DNA of 64,000 bases from Dehalogenimonas sp. W (GCF_037094495.1 NZ_CP146612.1:1364001-1428000); one strand, 5' to 3'. Positions 23,289 through 33,695 are shown, numbered from the stretch's first letter. Program-made: numbers and translations. The notes: a model not told the origin generated them from the sequence alone.

Positions 23289-24513
23289 TATCCACTCCTT
23301 CAGCCTTTGCGGCCGGTTTAAAAATATGTCCCATTTTATCCCGTTTGGTTTCCAGGTATCTCAGGTTATGGGGATTGGGCGGTATTTCAATCGGTATAGT
23401 TTCTACCACTTTCAGGCCGTAACCTTCAAGTCCGACGACTTTTTTGGGGTTGTTGGTCATCAGCTTAATCTGATGCAGTCCCAGGTCAGCTAGTATCTGA
23501 GCGCCGATACCGTAATCCCGGAGGTCGGCGCCGAAACCCAGCCGTTCATTGGCTTCAACCGTATCCAGCCCCTGATCCTGCAGGGCATAGGCGCTAAGCT
23601 TGTTGTGAAAGCCGATGCCGCGCCCTTCCTGGCGCATGTACAGCAGGACGCCGCGGCCGGCGGCGGCAATCTGCTTCATCGCCAGATCCAGCTGCTCACC
23701 GCAGTCGCAGCGCATGCTGCCCAGCACGTCACCGGTCAGACATTCGGAGTGAACCCGCACCAGTATCGGCTCGGTGGTATCGGTGATGTCGCCGTATACC
23801 ATCGCCAGATGTTCCCCGGTTTCCAGGGCGCTCTTGAAGCCGATGGCGCTGAACTCTCCGTAGCGGGTCGGCAGCCGGGCTTCAGCCACCCGGCGGACTA
23901 ATTTTTCATTGCGGCGGCGGTAGGCGATAAGGTCTTCCACGCTGCCGATTTTCAGGCCCCATTCGGCGGCCAGTTCCCGTAATTTCGGCAGCCGGGCCAT
24001 GGTGCCGTCTTCATCCATGATTTCACAGATAACGCCGGAAGGGTACAAACCGGCGAGGCGGGCCAGGTCAACCGAAGTTTCAGTGTGTCCGGCGCGCACC
24101 AGCACGCCGCCGTCGCGGGCCCGAAGGGGGAAGGTGTGGCCCGGGCGCAACAGGTCTTCCGGACGGGTGGCCGGGTCAACCAGCGCCCTGACGGTTTCCG
24201 CCCGGTCAGCCGCCGAGATGCCGGTGCTGACCCGGTGCCGGGCTTCAACGGAAACGGTGAAAGCGGTGTAGTGTTTGGCGGTGTTGTCCTGTACCATCAG
24301 CGGGATATTAAGTTCATCCAGACGCTCCCCGGTGAGGGAAACACAGATCAGCCCGCGGCCGTTTTTAGCCATGAAGTTGATGACATCCGGGGTGGCTTTT
24401 TCGGCGGCGACCACCAGGTCGCCTTCGTTCTCGCGGTCTTCGTCATCAACGATGATGACCATCTTGCCGGCTTTGATGTCGGCGATAATTTCGGGTATTG
24501 GTGCCAGTGTCAT
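23281..24513 (-). CDS. ribBA: Bifunctional dihydroxybutanone phosphate synthase / GTP cyclohydrolase II
   Basis: The 410-residue fusion carries RibB (residues about 1-200; [33 protein letters not shown]) and RibA (about 205-400; three zinc-binding Cys in the pattern C-L-T-G-D-V-x5-[30 protein letters not shown]). It supplies both precursors of riboflavin. The start at 24513 is supported by AGGAG 9 bases upstream and by the family N-terminus. It lies 84 bases after ribE, a gap containing a hairpin. Confidence 0.96.
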   Translation of the reverse strand: MTLAPIPEIIADIKAGKMVIIVDDEDRENEGDLVVAAEKATPDVINFMAKNGRGLICVSLTGERLDELNIPLMVQDNTAKHYTAFTVSVEARHRVSTGISAADRAETVRALVDPATRPEDLLRPGHTFPLRARDGGVLVRAGHTETSVDLARLAGLYPSGVICEIMDEDGTMARLPKLRELAAEWGLKIGSVEDLIAYRRRNEKLVRRVAEARLPTRYGEFSAIGFKSALETGEHLAMVYGDITDTTEPILVRVHSECLTGDVLGSMRCDCGEQLDLAMKQIAAAGRGVLLYMRQEGRGIGFHNKLSAYALQDQGLDTVEANERLGFGADLRDYGIGAQILADLGLHQIKLMTNNPKKVVGLEGYGLKVVETIPIEIPPNPHNLRYLETKRDKMGHIFKPAAKAEGVDNG

Positions 24514-24550
24514 GAGCGAAAAATGTCTCCTGTCAGGGGTAATAATAGTC

Positions 24551-24568
24551 TGTCCTTGTATAAGGACA
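24551..24568. repeat. Small inverted repeat between ribE and ribBA
   Basis: TGTCCTT and AAGGACA pair perfectly across a 4-base loop. No T-run follows on the minus strand. It could adjust expression between ribE and ribBA, or be an operator. Confidence 0.4.
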
Positions 24569-24597
24569 TAACTAATCATACTACATAAAGGGGGAAT

Positions 24598-25224
24598 TTA
24601 CGAAGTAAAACCGTGTTCGGCCAGGAACGACGGGGTGATGCGGCTTTCCCGTCGGGTGGTAAAACGTTCGGTGTATTTGGCGATGATATCAGCTTCCAGA
24701 TTGAGCCGGTCGCCGGGTTTCCGTTCGGCGATGGTGGTGTGTTGCCGGCTGAAAGCTACCAGCGACACGGTAAAGCTTTCATCAGTGACGTTTATGGCGG
24801 TCAGGCTGAGGCCGTCTACGGCGATAAAGCCCTTATCCACCACATAACGCATCAGCTCCGCCGGGGCAGCCAGCGTCAGCAGTTCGGCGTCGCCTTCCCA
24901 GGCGATCGCCTTCACCGTACCGGTGGCATCCACATGGCCTTGCACCAGGTGCCCGCCCAGACGGGAAGACAGGGTCATGGCCCGCTCCAGATTGACCCGG
25001 TGGCCGGGCTTGAGTTCACCGAGATTGGTGCGTTTGAGGGTTTCCGGCATGACATTGACGGTGAAGAAGGGCTGCTTCATCTCTTTGACGGTCAGACAGA
25101 CCCCGTTGACAGCTACTGAGTCACCGGGTTTGAGGTCGGCAAATATCACCTCTCCCTGGATGGACAGGGAGTCGCCGCTGGTGGTGGTGATGATGCCGGT
25201 TTCTTCTACGATGCCGCTGAACAC
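24598..25224 (-). CDS. ribE: Riboflavin synthase alpha chain
   Basis: RibE (ribC in some species) converts two lumazines to riboflavin. The 208-residue protein shows the internal duplication of lumazine-binding domains: M-F-S-G-I-V-E-E-T-G near the start with VNGVCLTV, and GGHLVQGHVDATG with VDGLSLTAINV in the second half. It follows ribD by 7 bases. The start has a clear AATAGG-type site. Confidence 0.95.
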   Translation of the reverse strand: MFSGIVEETGIITTTSGDSLSIQGEVIFADLKPGDSVAVNGVCLTVKEMKQPFFTVNVMPETLKRTNLGELKPGHRVNLERAMTLSSRLGGHLVQGHVDATGTVKAIAWEGDAELLTLAAPAELMRYVVDKGFIAVDGLSLTAINVTDESFTVSLVAFSRQHTTIAERKPGDRLNLEADIIAKYTERFTTRRESRITPSFLAEHGFTS

Positions 25225-25231
25225 TGCTGAC

Positions 25232-26329
25232 CTATTCCTTTAAAACGTAACCGGTAATGGCGGTATCGCCGTTAAAGTGGCTGGTGCGGGTTTTCTCCAG
25301 CCGCCAGGCTTTAGCCAGGGTTTCAGCGCCGATGCCGCCGACCGGGGTCAGCGCCTGCGCCCCGCCGATAATAACGGGCGCGATAAACACAATGACCTTG
25401 TCTACCAGTCCGGCATCAAACATGCTTCCCAGCACAGCACTGCCGCCCTCCACCAAAATGCTGGTCACCTGCTGTTGTCCCAGATGTTGCAGCAGGGCCG
25501 GCAGGTCTACCCGGTTATGGCCGTCGGGCAGCTCCACCAGCTCCGCACCGGCTTTGATGTAGCTCTGGCGCTGGTCTTCCGGAATTTGGGTCCCGAAGGC
25601 GATGATAGTGCGGCCGGGTTCGCCGAAAAGACAGGCCTCCGGCGGAGTGCGGCCCACGGAATCAATTACTACCCGCAGGGGTTGTTTATGAGAGGTCCCA
25701 CCGCGACCGGCGCAGCAGCGGGCGGTCAGCTTGGGATCATCAGCGATGACGGTGCCGACACCGGCCATGATGGCATCAGCATCATGGCGCAGCGAATGGG
25801 AGTAAGCCCGGGATTCATCGTTGGAAATCCACTTGGAATCGCCGGTACAGGTGGCGATTTTGCCGTCTAGGCTCATGGCGAATTTGGCGGTCACAAAGGG
25901 CAGACCGGTATTGATATATTTAAAATAGGCTTCGTTGATTTCGCGGGCGGCCTCGCGGTGCTGGCCGACGTGGACTTCAATGCCGGCCGAGACCAGCGCA
26001 GCCTTGCCCTTGCCGAAAACCACCGGATTGTCGTCAAGGGTGGCGAAATGGACTTCTTTAATGCCGGCGGTGATGATGGCGTCGGTGCAGGGCGGCGTCC
26101 GCCCCTGATGAGCGCAGGGCTCCAGAGTGACGTACATGACGGCGCCGTTGGCTGCAGCGCCGGCCTGTTTCAGGGCGACAATTTCTGCGTGGTCCTGCCC
26201 TGGCGGCTGGGTGTAGCCCTGGCCGATAATCTCGTCATTCTTGACGATAACGGCACCGACCGCGGGATTGGGACTGACTTCACCAACAGCCAGCCCGGCC
26301 AGTTTCAGCGCCTGTTCCATGTAGTCCAT
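25232..26329 (-). CDS. ribD: Bifunctional pyrimidine deaminase / reductase
   Basis: RibD carries out the deamination and side-chain reduction of the pyrimidine in riboflavin synthesis. The deaminase domain (residues about 1-145) has H-A-E and PCAHQGRTPPC for zinc. The reductase domain (about 146-365) has FAMSLDGKIAT, GVGTVIADDPKLTAR and VEGGSAVLGSMFDAGLVD. At 365 residues it is complete. It is the first gene of the operon. I see no FMN riboswitch upstream, so control differs from many Firmicutes. Confidence 0.96.
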   Translation of the reverse strand: MDYMEQALKLAGLAVGEVSPNPAVGAVIVKNDEIIGQGYTQPPGQDHAEIVALKQAGAAANGAVMYVTLEPCAHQGRTPPCTDAIITAGIKEVHFATLDDNPVVFGKGKAALVSAGIEVHVGQHREAAREINEAYFKYINTGLPFVTAKFAMSLDGKIATCTGDSKWISNDESRAYSHSLRHDADAIMAGVGTVIADDPKLTARCCAGRGGTSHKQPLRVVIDSVGRTPPEACLFGEPGRTIIAFGTQIPEDQRQSYIKAGAELVELPDGHNRVDLPALLQHLGQQQVTSILVEGGSAVLGSMFDAGLVDKVIVFIAPVIIGGAQALTPVGGIGAETLAKAWRLEKTRTSHFNGDTAITGYVLKE

Positions 26330-26400
26330 GATGGTGGCATTCTAGCATCGGGCGGAAAACGGCGCAAATGGCCGGAGGGGGATGCCGCGCGGCAGCGCGC

Positions 26401-27243
26401 CTACCACAGGTTGGCGACGGTTGAGGCACTGCGGGCCCGCAGGGTAATGGCCCCGGTAGGGCAGGCGGCGCGACAAACGCCGCACCCGTAGCACTGGCGG
26501 GGGTTGATTTGGGCGGCGGCTGAGGTATGACTGTACTCCAGGGCGCCGAAATGGCAGACGCTGAAGCAGTTGCGGCACCCGGAACAGGCCGTTTCATCAA
26601 TCTCAGCGACATATTCCGCCCGGAACAACACCGGCGTTTGCAGATTAAGGCTGACGTTCAGCGCCATGCAATCGGCCCGGTCGCAGTTGCAGATGCCGCC
26701 GATAAACGGCGTCTGAAAAGTCCAGATAGTGTGGCATAAGCCGTCTTCGTCGTGTTTTTGCATATCCAGCAGGGCTTCGGCAGGCGTGAGCACCTCCAAC
26801 CCGGCGGTATCCGGCCCGTGAAGAAAGGTATCGTCAAGTTCGTTCAGGATTTCCTTGATACGGCCGCCGCCGGGGGACAGACTCAGGCCGTAGCAGTAGC
26901 GGGCCTCTTTTTTACCGATGGCATGACGGCAGATGCAGGTCAGACGCACCACCGAGGTGGTCATGGCCAGGACTTCGCTGACGTCCTCCAGCGGCAGTAC
27001 CTGGCCGAAATGGTGTTTTTTCTGACGGCCGGTGAGCACCGGGGTGACCATATTGCGGACAATGGCTGGCATGTCCTGGATTTTGTTCAGGTTAGCCGCG
27101 CCGTTGGTCAGTCCTTCCGGATGGCGGAAGAAATGCTCAATGTACCGGCGGCGTTTGACGTCGTTCAGCAGTTCTTCGGAGTAATTGGCGGCTTTCAGGT
27201 ACCATTTTTGGCCTTCACCGTGCTGGTGACAGAATTGACACAT
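26401..27243 (-). CDS. 4Fe-4S dicluster ferredoxin-domain protein
   Basis: The 280-residue protein has an N-terminal C-Q-F-C-H-x-H, a middle part with C-I-C-R-H and further Cys (GGICNCDRADCM), and a C-terminal two-cluster ferredoxin: CSGCRNCFSVCHFGALEYS and CYGCGVCRAACPTGAITL. Such Cys-rich proteins act in electron transfer in anaerobes. The specific partner is unknown. It stands between the riboflavin genes and a FmdB-type gene, in the same orientation. Confidence 0.85.
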   Translation of the reverse strand: MCQFCHQHGEGQKWYLKAANYSEELLNDVKRRRYIEHFFRHPEGLTNGAANLNKIQDMPAIVRNMVTPVLTGRQKKHHFGQVLPLEDVSEVLAMTTSVVRLTCICRHAIGKKEARYCYGLSLSPGGGRIKEILNELDDTFLHGPDTAGLEVLTPAEALLDMQKHDEDGLCHTIWTFQTPFIGGICNCDRADCMALNVSLNLQTPVLFRAEYVAEIDETACSGCRNCFSVCHFGALEYSHTSAAAQINPRQCYGCGVCRAACPTGAITLRARSASTVANLW

Positions 27244-27313
27244 GGCGCTACTTTAAGGGGTCAGGCCCCGGCGGGTCAAGGCGCCGGCCCGTTTTCCTTT
27301 TGCTGACTGCCGT

Positions 27314-27637
27314 TTAAACACCTTCGCCTGCCGGTTTGGCCGGTTCCGCGGCCGCCGGCGCGGCGGCTTTTTCGGGTACGGCGGGTGTGCCGGCGGCGTC
27401 CGCAGGTTTGGCAGCAGCCTCGGTTTCCTTCTTGCGGTGCGCTACCTCCGGGTCTACCTCGGTCCGGCTGTCGGTGACGTAGAATCCCGGCCCTTTGAAT
27501 ACCAGATGCGGCGCACAATAAATCCGCTGGCCTTCTGCTCCGCATTTCGGACAGGTGCCGCCGCCGGTTTCAGAAAACTTTCGCGTTACCTCAAAGCGTG
27601 ACTTGCACGTCAGACAGTCATATTCATAGGTGGGCAT
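27314..27637 (-). CDS. FmdB-family zinc-ribbon protein with Ala/Pro/Lys-rich tail
   Basis: The 107-residue protein starts with the FmdB/CxxC_CxxC_SSSS zinc ribbon: MPTYEYDCLTCKSRFEV and TCPKCG, then FKGPGFYVTDSR. The remainder (residues about 65-107) is a low-complexity Ala/Pro/Glu/Lys tail. The family is associated with regulation or assembly in metabolic operons but has no fixed function. GGGAG precedes the ATG. Confidence 0.88.
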   Translation of the reverse strand: MPTYEYDCLTCKSRFEVTRKFSETGGGTCPKCGAEGQRIYCAPHLVFKGPGFYVTDSRTEVDPEVAHRKKETEAAAKPADAAGTPAVPEKAAAPAAAEPAKPAGEGV

Positions 27638-27705
27638 GTATGCTTCTCCCTTATTATATGGCGGGTCGGGTGTTATACCGCCCGGATGACAGTGATACCC
27701 TGAGT

Positions 27706-28086
27706 CTAGCCCAGTACCGCCACCACTTCTATCTCCACCAGGGCATTTTTCGCCAGGCCCGACACCTCTACGGTGCTGCGGGCCGGCGGTTTGACGCTGA
27801 AATACTGGGCGTAGACCTCATTCATGGCGGCAAAACCCGCCAGATCAGTGATAAAGACGGTGGCCTTGACCACGTCAGCCAGCGTCCCGCCGGCGGCCTC
27901 AATGACGGCTTTAAGGTTTTCCAGCACCTGCCGGGTCTGGGCGGCGATGTCGCCGCCGACTTCACCCGTCGCCGGATTAAGCGGCAACTGGCCGGAAGTG
28001 AACAGTAAGTTTCCGGCTTTTATCGCCTGAGAATAGGGGCCGATAGCTTTGGGCGCGTGGTCGGAGTGAATTATTTCTTTGGTCAT
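27706..28086 (-). CDS. ridA: RidA-family enamine/imine deaminase
   Basis: RidA hydrolyses reactive enamines and imines, such as 2-aminoacrylate. The 126-residue protein shows [32 protein letters not shown], and the substrate-binding Arg in [13 protein letters not shown]. The ATG at 28086 follows GAGG 8 bases upstream. It is monocistronic, divergent from the nusA promoter. Confidence 0.93.
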   Translation of the reverse strand: MTKEIIHSDHAPKAIGPYSQAIKAGNLLFTSGQLPLNPATGEVGGDIAAQTRQVLENLKAVIEAAGGTLADVVKATVFITDLAGFAAMNEVYAQYFSVKPPARSTVEVSGLAKNALVEIEVVAVLG

Positions 28087-28197
28087 TTTAGGGCCTCGCA
28101 AGTTATTTTGATGGCCCTGATTCTAATCTACCGCCGACCCGGATAGCAACCGGTCACGGACGGCTGGTTAAATACGGATATTTATGTTTACAACCTA

Positions 28198-28226
28198 TTG
28201 CAGAAAGAATATTGAAGTGATATACT
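28198..28226 (+). promoter_or_regulatory. nusA operon promoter
   Basis: TTGCAG (28198-28203) and TATACT (28221-28226) are 17 bases apart. Transcription would start near 28233, giving an 80-base leader with the hairpin listed next. Confidence 0.7.
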
Positions 28227-28249
28227 CTTTGCAGTTGAAGAGACCTGTG

Positions 28250-28274
28250 AAGTGGGTTGGAATCCCACTTTTTT
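28250..28274 (+). terminator. Terminator-like hairpin in the nusA leader
   Basis: AAGTGGG (28250-28256) pairs with CCCACTT (28264-28270) around a 7-base loop and is followed by a run of six T. It lies 38 bases upstream of the nusA start and downstream of the promoter. It would therefore act as an attenuator, probably sensed by NusA itself. The leader resembles the hairpin often found ahead of rimP-nusA operons. Confidence 0.65.
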
Positions 28275-28311
28275 ATTGTATTAAAAATTGAAGGGGGAGC
28301 CGTAGTAAGAG

Positions 28312-29796
28312 ATGAAGAGCGACTTTTTGCTCGCTATCACTCAACTCTCCGCAGAGAAAAACCTCTCTAAAGAGGTAGTGCTGGCGGCAGTTGAAGCAGC
28401 CCTGGTGTCCGCTTACCGCAAGGAGAGCTTTACCCCTAATCAAAATATCCAGGCCAAAATTGACAATCAGACCGGCCGGGTAAAGGTTTGGGCTGAGAAA
28501 ACGGTGGTTGAGAAAGTCACCGATCCCCGGATTGAAGTGACGCTGGCTGAGGCGGTTAAAGTCCACCCCGGCATTCAGATGGGTGAGCCGGTGCTGATTG
28601 AAGACACGCCGCATGATGCCGGGCGTATTGCCGCCCAGACGGCCAAGCAGGTTATCCTGCAGCGCCTGCACGAGGCTGAAAGCACCGCTATCGTGGATGA
28701 ATATGCCGGCAAGGCCGGTGATATTGTCTCCGGTATGATCCAGCGGGCGGAACCCCGTCAGGTGGTCATTGACCTGGGGCGGGCCGAAGCGGTCATGCCG
28801 CCGAATGAACAGGTGCATACCGAACGTTATCGTCCCGGTCAGCGCCTGAAGGTGTATATGGTGGAAGTAGCCCGGACTGTCAAAGGTGCGGTCGTGGTCG
28901 TTTCACGCTCCCACCCGGGCTTGCTGCGGCGGCTGTTTGAAATGGAAATCCCGGAGATTTACTCCGGCATGGTGGAGATAAAAGGGGTGGCCCGCGAAGC
29001 CGGCGCCCGTTCCAAAGTGGCCGTGTCTGCCCGGCAGTCCGGTATTGACCCGGTGGGCTGTTGTGTCGGTTTACGCGGTATCCGCATTCAGAATATCGTC
29101 AGCGAGCTCAACGGGGAAAAGATTGACGTTATTTCTTGGAGCGCGGATCCGGCCGTCCTGATTACCAATGCCCTCAGCCCGGCGCAGGTGGTGCGGGTTA
29201 TCATCAATGAAGGTGAGAAAACCGCCACCGCGGTGATCCCGGATCGCCAGCAGAGCCTGGCTATCGGCAAAGAAGGGCAGAATGTCCGCCTGGCGGTGAA
29301 ACTCACCGGCTGGCGAATTGACATAAAGAGTGTTTCTCAATACGAGGCCGAACACCCCGTGGTAGTCGCGCCGCCGGTGGTGGAACCGGAACCGGTCAAG
29401 GAAGAAAAGCCGGCGCCGAAGGCTAAGGAAAAAGCCGCCGTCAAGGCGGAGGAAAAGAGCGCCGAGAAACCGGCGGCCAAGCCGCAGGAGAAGCCCGCTG
29501 AACCGCTGCCGGAGCTGGCGCCTGAGATCATGGAACCGGTGCTGAGTGTTGAACCTGAAGCGCCGGCACCCGAACCTGAACCTGTCGGTCTGAAGCTATC
29601 TTTGGATATGGCCGAACGGGTATCGGTCGGCGAGAGCAAGTCCGGCGTTCGGTTCGCTGAGGATATCCTCGGTCGGGCTGCGGAAAATGCAGAAAAGAAA
29701 AAGCGGCGCGGCGGCCGGGATTCTGATGATAGAGATAAACGTAAGAAAAAGCGCAGCGGCGGCGCCGGTGAATTTGATTTCGGAGATGATTACTAA
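28312..29796 (+). CDS. nusA: Transcription termination/antitermination factor NusA
   Basis: The 494-residue protein has the NusA N-terminal domain (residues about 1-130, [20 protein letters not shown]), an S1 domain (about 135-200, GDIVSGMIQ... [10 protein letters not shown]) and two KH domains (about 205-345, [51 protein letters not shown]). The last 150 residues form a Pro/Glu/Lys-rich extension ending in a basic-acidic tail, unlike short-form NusA. No rimP gene precedes it, though rimP usually does. It heads the nusA-ylxR-infB-rbfA-truB operon. Confidence 0.96.
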   Translation: MKSDFLLAITQLSAEKNLSKEVVLAAVEAALVSAYRKESFTPNQNIQAKIDNQTGRVKVWAEKTVVEKVTDPRIEVTLAEAVKVHPGIQMGEPVLIEDTPHDAGRIAAQTAKQVILQRLHEAESTAIVDEYAGKAGDIVSGMIQRAEPRQVVIDLGRAEAVMPPNEQVHTERYRPGQRLKVYMVEVARTVKGAVVVVSRSHPGLLRRLFEMEIPEIYSGMVEIKGVAREAGARSKVAVSARQSGIDPVGCCVGLRGIRIQNIVSELNGEKIDVISWSADPAVLITNALSPAQVVRVIINEGEKTATAVIPDRQQSLAIGKEGQNVRLAVKLTGWRIDIKSVSQYEAEHPVVVAPPVVEPEPVKEEKPAPKAKEKAAVKAEEKSAEKPAAKPQEKPAEPLPELAPEIMEPVLSVEPEAPAPEPEPVGLKLSLDMAERVSVGESKSGVRFAEDILGRAAENAEKKKRRGGRDSDDRDKRKKKRSGGAGEFDFGDDY

Positions 29797-30076
29797 CAAA
29801 AAGGTTCCACAGCGTACCTGTGTGGTCTGCCGGCAGGTAGGGGGCAAACGGGGTTTACAGCGTTTCGTACGCACCCCGGAAGGCGGCGTGTCGCCGGACA
29901 GCACCGGCAAGGCACCGGGCCGGGGCGCCTATCTGTGCCGCGAGCCGGCCTGTCTCAACGGTGCCTTGAAGGGCAATCAACTGGAATACGTCTTAAAGGT
30001 GAGACTCGGCAGTGAAGACCGGGAGACACTGAGGGCGGCTATCGCTGAAATGTTAAAGGAGCAATCCAGTGTCTGA
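29786..30076 (+). CDS. YlxR-family RNA-binding protein
   Basis: The 96-residue product has the YlxR signature: R-T-C-V-V-C-R near the start, a basic RNA-binding face, and GRGAYLC in the middle. It lies in its usual place between nusA and infB, overlapping the end of nusA by 11 bases and infB by 8 bases. The start is ambiguous: the ATG at 29786 has GGAG immediately against it. A TTG at 29774 is possible. Confidence 0.88.
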   Translation: MITNKKVPQRTCVVCRQVGGKRGLQRFVRTPEGGVSPDSTGKAPGRGAYLCREPACLNGALKGNQLEYVLKVRLGSEDRETLRAAIAEMLKEQSSV

Positions 30077-31844
30077 ACAAAAACAAAACCCAGCCGATTC
30101 CGCAGACCAGACTCCGGCTCGTCCGGTGGTGGAACTGCCCGCGGCTCTGACCGTGCGTCAATTATCGGCCACCATCCGGCAGCATCCCATTGAAGTCATC
30201 AAGCAGTTGATGCGCAACGGCGTGATGGCCAACGTCAATGAGGTGATTGATTTTGAAACCGCCGCCAAACTGACGGCGGATTTCGGCATTGAAGCCAAAC
30301 CGCAGCCGGTGCGGTCGGCCGCCCAGAAGAAGAAGCGCCCGGATCAGGAATATCTGAAGCACCTGCCCCTGCGCCCGCCGGTGGTGACCATCATGGGTCA
30401 CGTTGACCACGGTAAGACGCGCCTGCTGGATGCCATTCGCCAGACCCACGTCATGGAAAGTGAAGCCGGCGGCATCACCCAGCATATCGGGGCTTATCAG
30501 GTGGAGGTCAAAGGCCAGAAGATAACCTTCCTGGATACCCCGGGTCATGAGGCGTTTACCGCCATGCGGGCCCGCGGTGCCCGCGCGACCGATATTACTA
30601 TTCTGGTGGTGGCGGCCGATGACGGCATCATGCCGCAGACCCTGGAAGCCATTGACCATGCCCGGGCAGCCGAGGTGCCGATTATCGTGGCTGTCAACAA
30701 GATTGACAAGCCCGGCGCCAATCCTGACCGGGTCAAACAGCAGCTGGCCGACCAGGGACTGGTAATTGAAGAGTGGGGCGGCGATACCATCGCCGTCGGC
30801 ACCTCCGCCAAGGACGGTATCGGTATTGATGAGCTGCTGGAGAATATTCTCCTGGTGGCGGAAATTGAAGACCTCCACGCTGACCCCGGCGCTTCAGCCA
30901 CCGGTGTGGTTATTGAAGCCGAGATGGATAAAAACCGCGGCGCCATGACCACCGTGCTGATACAGAACGGGACGCTCAAAGTCGGCGATATCGTGGTCGT
31001 CGGCAATGTCTTCGGCAAGATCAAGGCCATGTTCAATGACCAGAACAAACAAATCCGCAAGGCGGAGCCGTCCACTCCGGCGGCCATCCTGGGTTTGCCC
31101 GCCGTGCCCAACGTCGGCGATACCCTCACGGTGGCTACCAACGAACGCCAGGCCAGATTACAGATCAGCGAAAGGGCCGAAAAGAAGACGGCCACCGTCA
31201 CCCTGTCCAGTCTGCATGAGCAGATTGCCTCCGGCAGCGTCAAGGAACTCAACATCATTCTGAAAACCGACGTTCAGGGCAGCATTGAACCTATCCGCAC
31301 CTCGCTGGAGAAGCTGACCACCGAGAAACTGTCGGTGCATATTATTCATGCCGGCACCGGCAACGTCACCGAAAACGACGTCATGCTGGCTATTGCGTCC
31401 AGTGGTCTGGTTATCGGGTTCTCTACTGGTATTGAGACCGGCGCTCAGCGTCTGGCTGACGCGGAGAAGATAGACATCCGTCAATATGACATCATTTATA
31501 ACCTGGTGGAAGAGGTTGATAAAGCCCTCAAGGGCCTGCTGGAACCGGAGATTAAGGAAATCATTGAAGGCCGGGCTGAGGTTCGCGCCGTATTCTCCGC
31601 CGGCAAGAAGGTCAATGTGGCCGGTATGTACGTTCTGGAAGGCAAGGCTACCCGTGGTGCCCGGGTCCGGGTCATGCGGGGCAGCGAGGTCATAACCGAA
31701 AATCCGATGATTTCACTGCGGCGCTTCAAGGATGATGTCCGTGAAATATTGGCCGGTTTTGAAGGCGGCGTCGGGCTGGATGGCTTCAACGAATTTGCGG
31801 TCGGGGATATTCTGGAATTTGTCCGCCGGGAGAAAAGCGCTTGA
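30069..31844 (+). CDS. infB: Translation initiation factor IF-2
   Basis: IF-2 positions initiator tRNA on the ribosome. The 591-residue protein has a short N-terminus with the IF-2N helix set (residues about 24-75), then the G domain with GHVDHGKT (110-117), DTPGHEAF and NKIDKPG, and the C-terminal beta barrels that bind fMet-tRNA. It is shorter than E. coli IF-2 because the linker is very short. The GTG at 30069 follows AAGGAG inside the end of ylxR. Confidence 0.97.
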   Translation: MSEQKQNPADSADQTPARPVVELPAALTVRQLSATIRQHPIEVIKQLMRNGVMANVNEVIDFETAAKLTADFGIEAKPQPVRSAAQKKKRPDQEYLKHLPLRPPVVTIMGHVDHGKTRLLDAIRQTHVMESEAGGITQHIGAYQVEVKGQKITFLDTPGHEAFTAMRARGARATDITILVVAADDGIMPQTLEAIDHARAAEVPIIVAVNKIDKPGANPDRVKQQLADQGLVIEEWGGDTIAVGTSAKDGIGIDELLENILLVAEIEDLHADPGASATGVVIEAEMDKNRGAMTTVLIQNGTLKVGDIVVVGNVFGKIKAMFNDQNKQIRKAEPSTPAAILGLPAVPNVGDTLTVATNERQARLQISERAEKKTATVTLSSLHEQIASGSVKELNIILKTDVQGSIEPIRTSLEKLTTEKLSVHIIHAGTGNVTENDVMLAIASSGLVIGFSTGIETGAQRLADAEKIDIRQYDIIYNLVEEVDKALKGLLEPEIKEIIEGRAEVRAVFSAGKKVNVAGMYVLEGKATRGARVRVMRGSEVITENPMISLRRFKDDVREILAGFEGGVGLDGFNEFAVGDILEFVRREKSA

Positions 31845-32203
31845 GCCATCGCATGGAGCGGGTGAACCAGTTAATCCGGGAAGAACTCAGCCGGATCATG
31901 CAGCGCGAGATTCGCGACCCGCGGCTGGAGTTTCTGTCCATCAACGCCGTGGAAACGGCGGCGGACCTGGGTTTTGCCAAAGTCTTCGTCAGTCATCTGG
32001 TCACCTCGGAAAACAAGAAGGAAATCCTTCAGACCCTGACCGGGGCGGCAGGGTATTTCCGGGGCGAACTGGGCAAGGTGCTGACGCTGCGTCATGTGCC
32101 GGAGCTGGCTTTTTACTGGGATGATTCCATTGAACGGGGCGCCCGCCTGAATCGTTTGATTGAAGAGGCCAACCGGGATTCCGTTAACCCCTCCGGTGAG
32201 TAA
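31841..32203 (+). CDS. rbfA: Ribosome-binding factor A
   Basis: RbfA binds the 30S subunit and helps 16S rRNA maturation. The 120-residue KH-like protein shows [24 protein letters not shown], then [11 protein letters not shown], and [24 protein letters not shown], all typical. The TTG start overlaps the infB stop by 4 bases. The truB start follows 4 bases after its own stop. Confidence 0.95.
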   Translation: MSHRMERVNQLIREELSRIMQREIRDPRLEFLSINAVETAADLGFAKVFVSHLVTSENKKEILQTLTGAAGYFRGELGKVLTLRHVPELAFYWDDSIERGARLNRLIEEANRDSVNPSGE

Positions 32204-32207
32204 AACC

Positions 32208-33098
32208 ATGAGCCTCAACGGCTGGCTCAACGTAGATAAACCGGCCGGCCTGACCTCTTACGGGGTTATCGCCCGCATCAAGAAGATTACCGGCCGTTGC
32301 CGTATCGGCCACGCCGGCACGCTGGATCCGCTGGCTACCGGGGTGCTGCCCATCGCTCTGGGCCAGGCGACCCGGACGGTGGAATATCTCCATCAGCTTT
32401 CAAAAACCTACCAGGCCGATATTGAACTGGGTACGGCGACCGATACCTACGATGCCGAAGGCCGGATAACCTTTACCGCCGATGCCTCCGCGGTGACGCT
32501 GAGTCAGGTGGCCGCCGCCCTTAAGGGTTTCTCCGGCAGTATTGAACAGATTCCCCCCATGTACAGCGCCCTTAAACTCAACGGCCGTCCGTTATATGAG
32601 CTGGCGCGGCGGGGAGAGACGGCTGAGCTTAAACCGCGCGCCGTCACCATCTTCCGGTTGGACTTGCTGGAATTTACCTCCCCGGTGGTGCGGATTGAAG
32701 TGGAATGCAGCGGTGGGACCTACATCCGTTCCCTGGCTTATGACCTGGGGCAGGCGCTGGGGGTGGGCGCGCATCTGAAAAAATTACGGCGGACGGCTTA
32801 CGGCTGTTTTAACATCGGGCAAGCCGTCGCGCTGGATGAACTGACTGACGTCGGGGGCGTCGCCGCCGCTTTATTGCCGCTGGACCACGGACTGGATTTA
32901 CTGCCGCGGCTAATGCTGGACGCCGCTATGTCGGCGAGCCTCAGTCACGGGGTGGTGACGCCGGAACTCCGGGCGCAACTGGCCGAAGGTCAGGCTTACC
33001 GGCTGTACGCTGCCGAAGGGGTTCTGACGGCCATCGCCGACCTGACCGGGCCGGAGCTGCGGCTGAAGGTCTTCGGGGCCGCTCAGCCGGGGGAATAA
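32208..33098 (+). CDS. truB: tRNA pseudouridine(55) synthase
   Basis: TruB forms pseudouridine 55 in the T arm of tRNA. The 296-residue protein has GWLNVDKPAGLTSYGV, catalytic HAGTLDPLATGVLPIALG (Asp of GTLDP), PPMYSALKLNGRPLYELAR, and CSGGTYIRSLAYDLG. A short C-terminal PUA-like region completes it. The ATG at 32208 is chosen because the upstream frame lies inside rbfA, and GGTGAG precedes it. Confidence 0.96.
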   Translation: MSLNGWLNVDKPAGLTSYGVIARIKKITGRCRIGHAGTLDPLATGVLPIALGQATRTVEYLHQLSKTYQADIELGTATDTYDAEGRITFTADASAVTLSQVAAALKGFSGSIEQIPPMYSALKLNGRPLYELARRGETAELKPRAVTIFRLDLLEFTSPVVRIEVECSGGTYIRSLAYDLGQALGVGAHLKKLRRTAYGCFNIGQAVALDELTDVGGVAAALLPLDHGLDLLPRLMLDAAMSASLSHGVVTPELRAQLAEGQAYRLYAAEGVLTAIADLTGPELRLKVFGAAQPGE

Positions 33099-33105
33099 AA
33101 CCGGG

Positions 33106-33546
33106 TCAGTCCTGGATTTCCGCCGATGGTTCCTCTTCCGCCACGGTGTCGGCCTCGGTTCCCGGCCGGCAGAATTTGTAACAGGCCACGGCTTCATGCA
33201 GTTTATCGGTGGCCTTTTCCAGTGTTATCCACCAGACGCTGCGGTTCCACGGTGAGGGCGTACATAAATATTCAACCCCGTAATTACAGCCGTCCAAAAA
33301 CACCTTATAACCGTCAGCAAAGCGTTTTTTCACTTCTTTCAGGTCTTTGCCTGCCGGCTTGGGGGTGTCTTTCAGCTCGGCCAGCAGCGGCGTCATTACG
33401 GTCACGGCCTTATTCAGGGCTGCTCGGGTGGCCGCTTCATCTTCACTGTTCACCGCCAGGGTGACTTCATCTATTACGGCATCAGCCTGCTGAAAGATGC
33501 GGTCAAAATTTTCAAGCCAGCCGGAGTCTTTGGTGTTTTCATTCAT
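33106..33546 (-). CDS. Hypothetical helical protein
   Basis: The 146-residue protein is mostly acidic helices (NFDRIFQQADAVIDEVTLAV, DEAATRAALNKAVTVMTPLL) with a conserved-looking middle (GCNYGVEYLCTPSPWNRSVW) and a Glu-rich tail. Two Cys lie in that middle segment and two near the end (ACYKFC). No family is recognised. It converges on truB, with only 7 bases between stops. The divergent small zinc protein at 33696 shares its upstream region. Confidence 0.7.
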   Translation of the reverse strand: MNENTKDSGWLENFDRIFQQADAVIDEVTLAVNSEDEAATRAALNKAVTVMTPLLAELKDTPKPAGKDLKEVKKRFADGYKVFLDGCNYGVEYLCTPSPWNRSVWWITLEKATDKLHEAVACYKFCRPGTEADTVAEEEPSAEIQD

Positions 33547-33695
33547 TGCATTATTCCTCGCCCAGAGTATAGCAAGAAAACCCTTTTAAGGACACCCGGT
33601 AATTATTTGTTTTATTATAGCTTGAAATAGCTTGACAATGAGTCCATAATCAACGATGATATGGGGCTGGAATGACAAACCAAGGAGTCAGGAAG

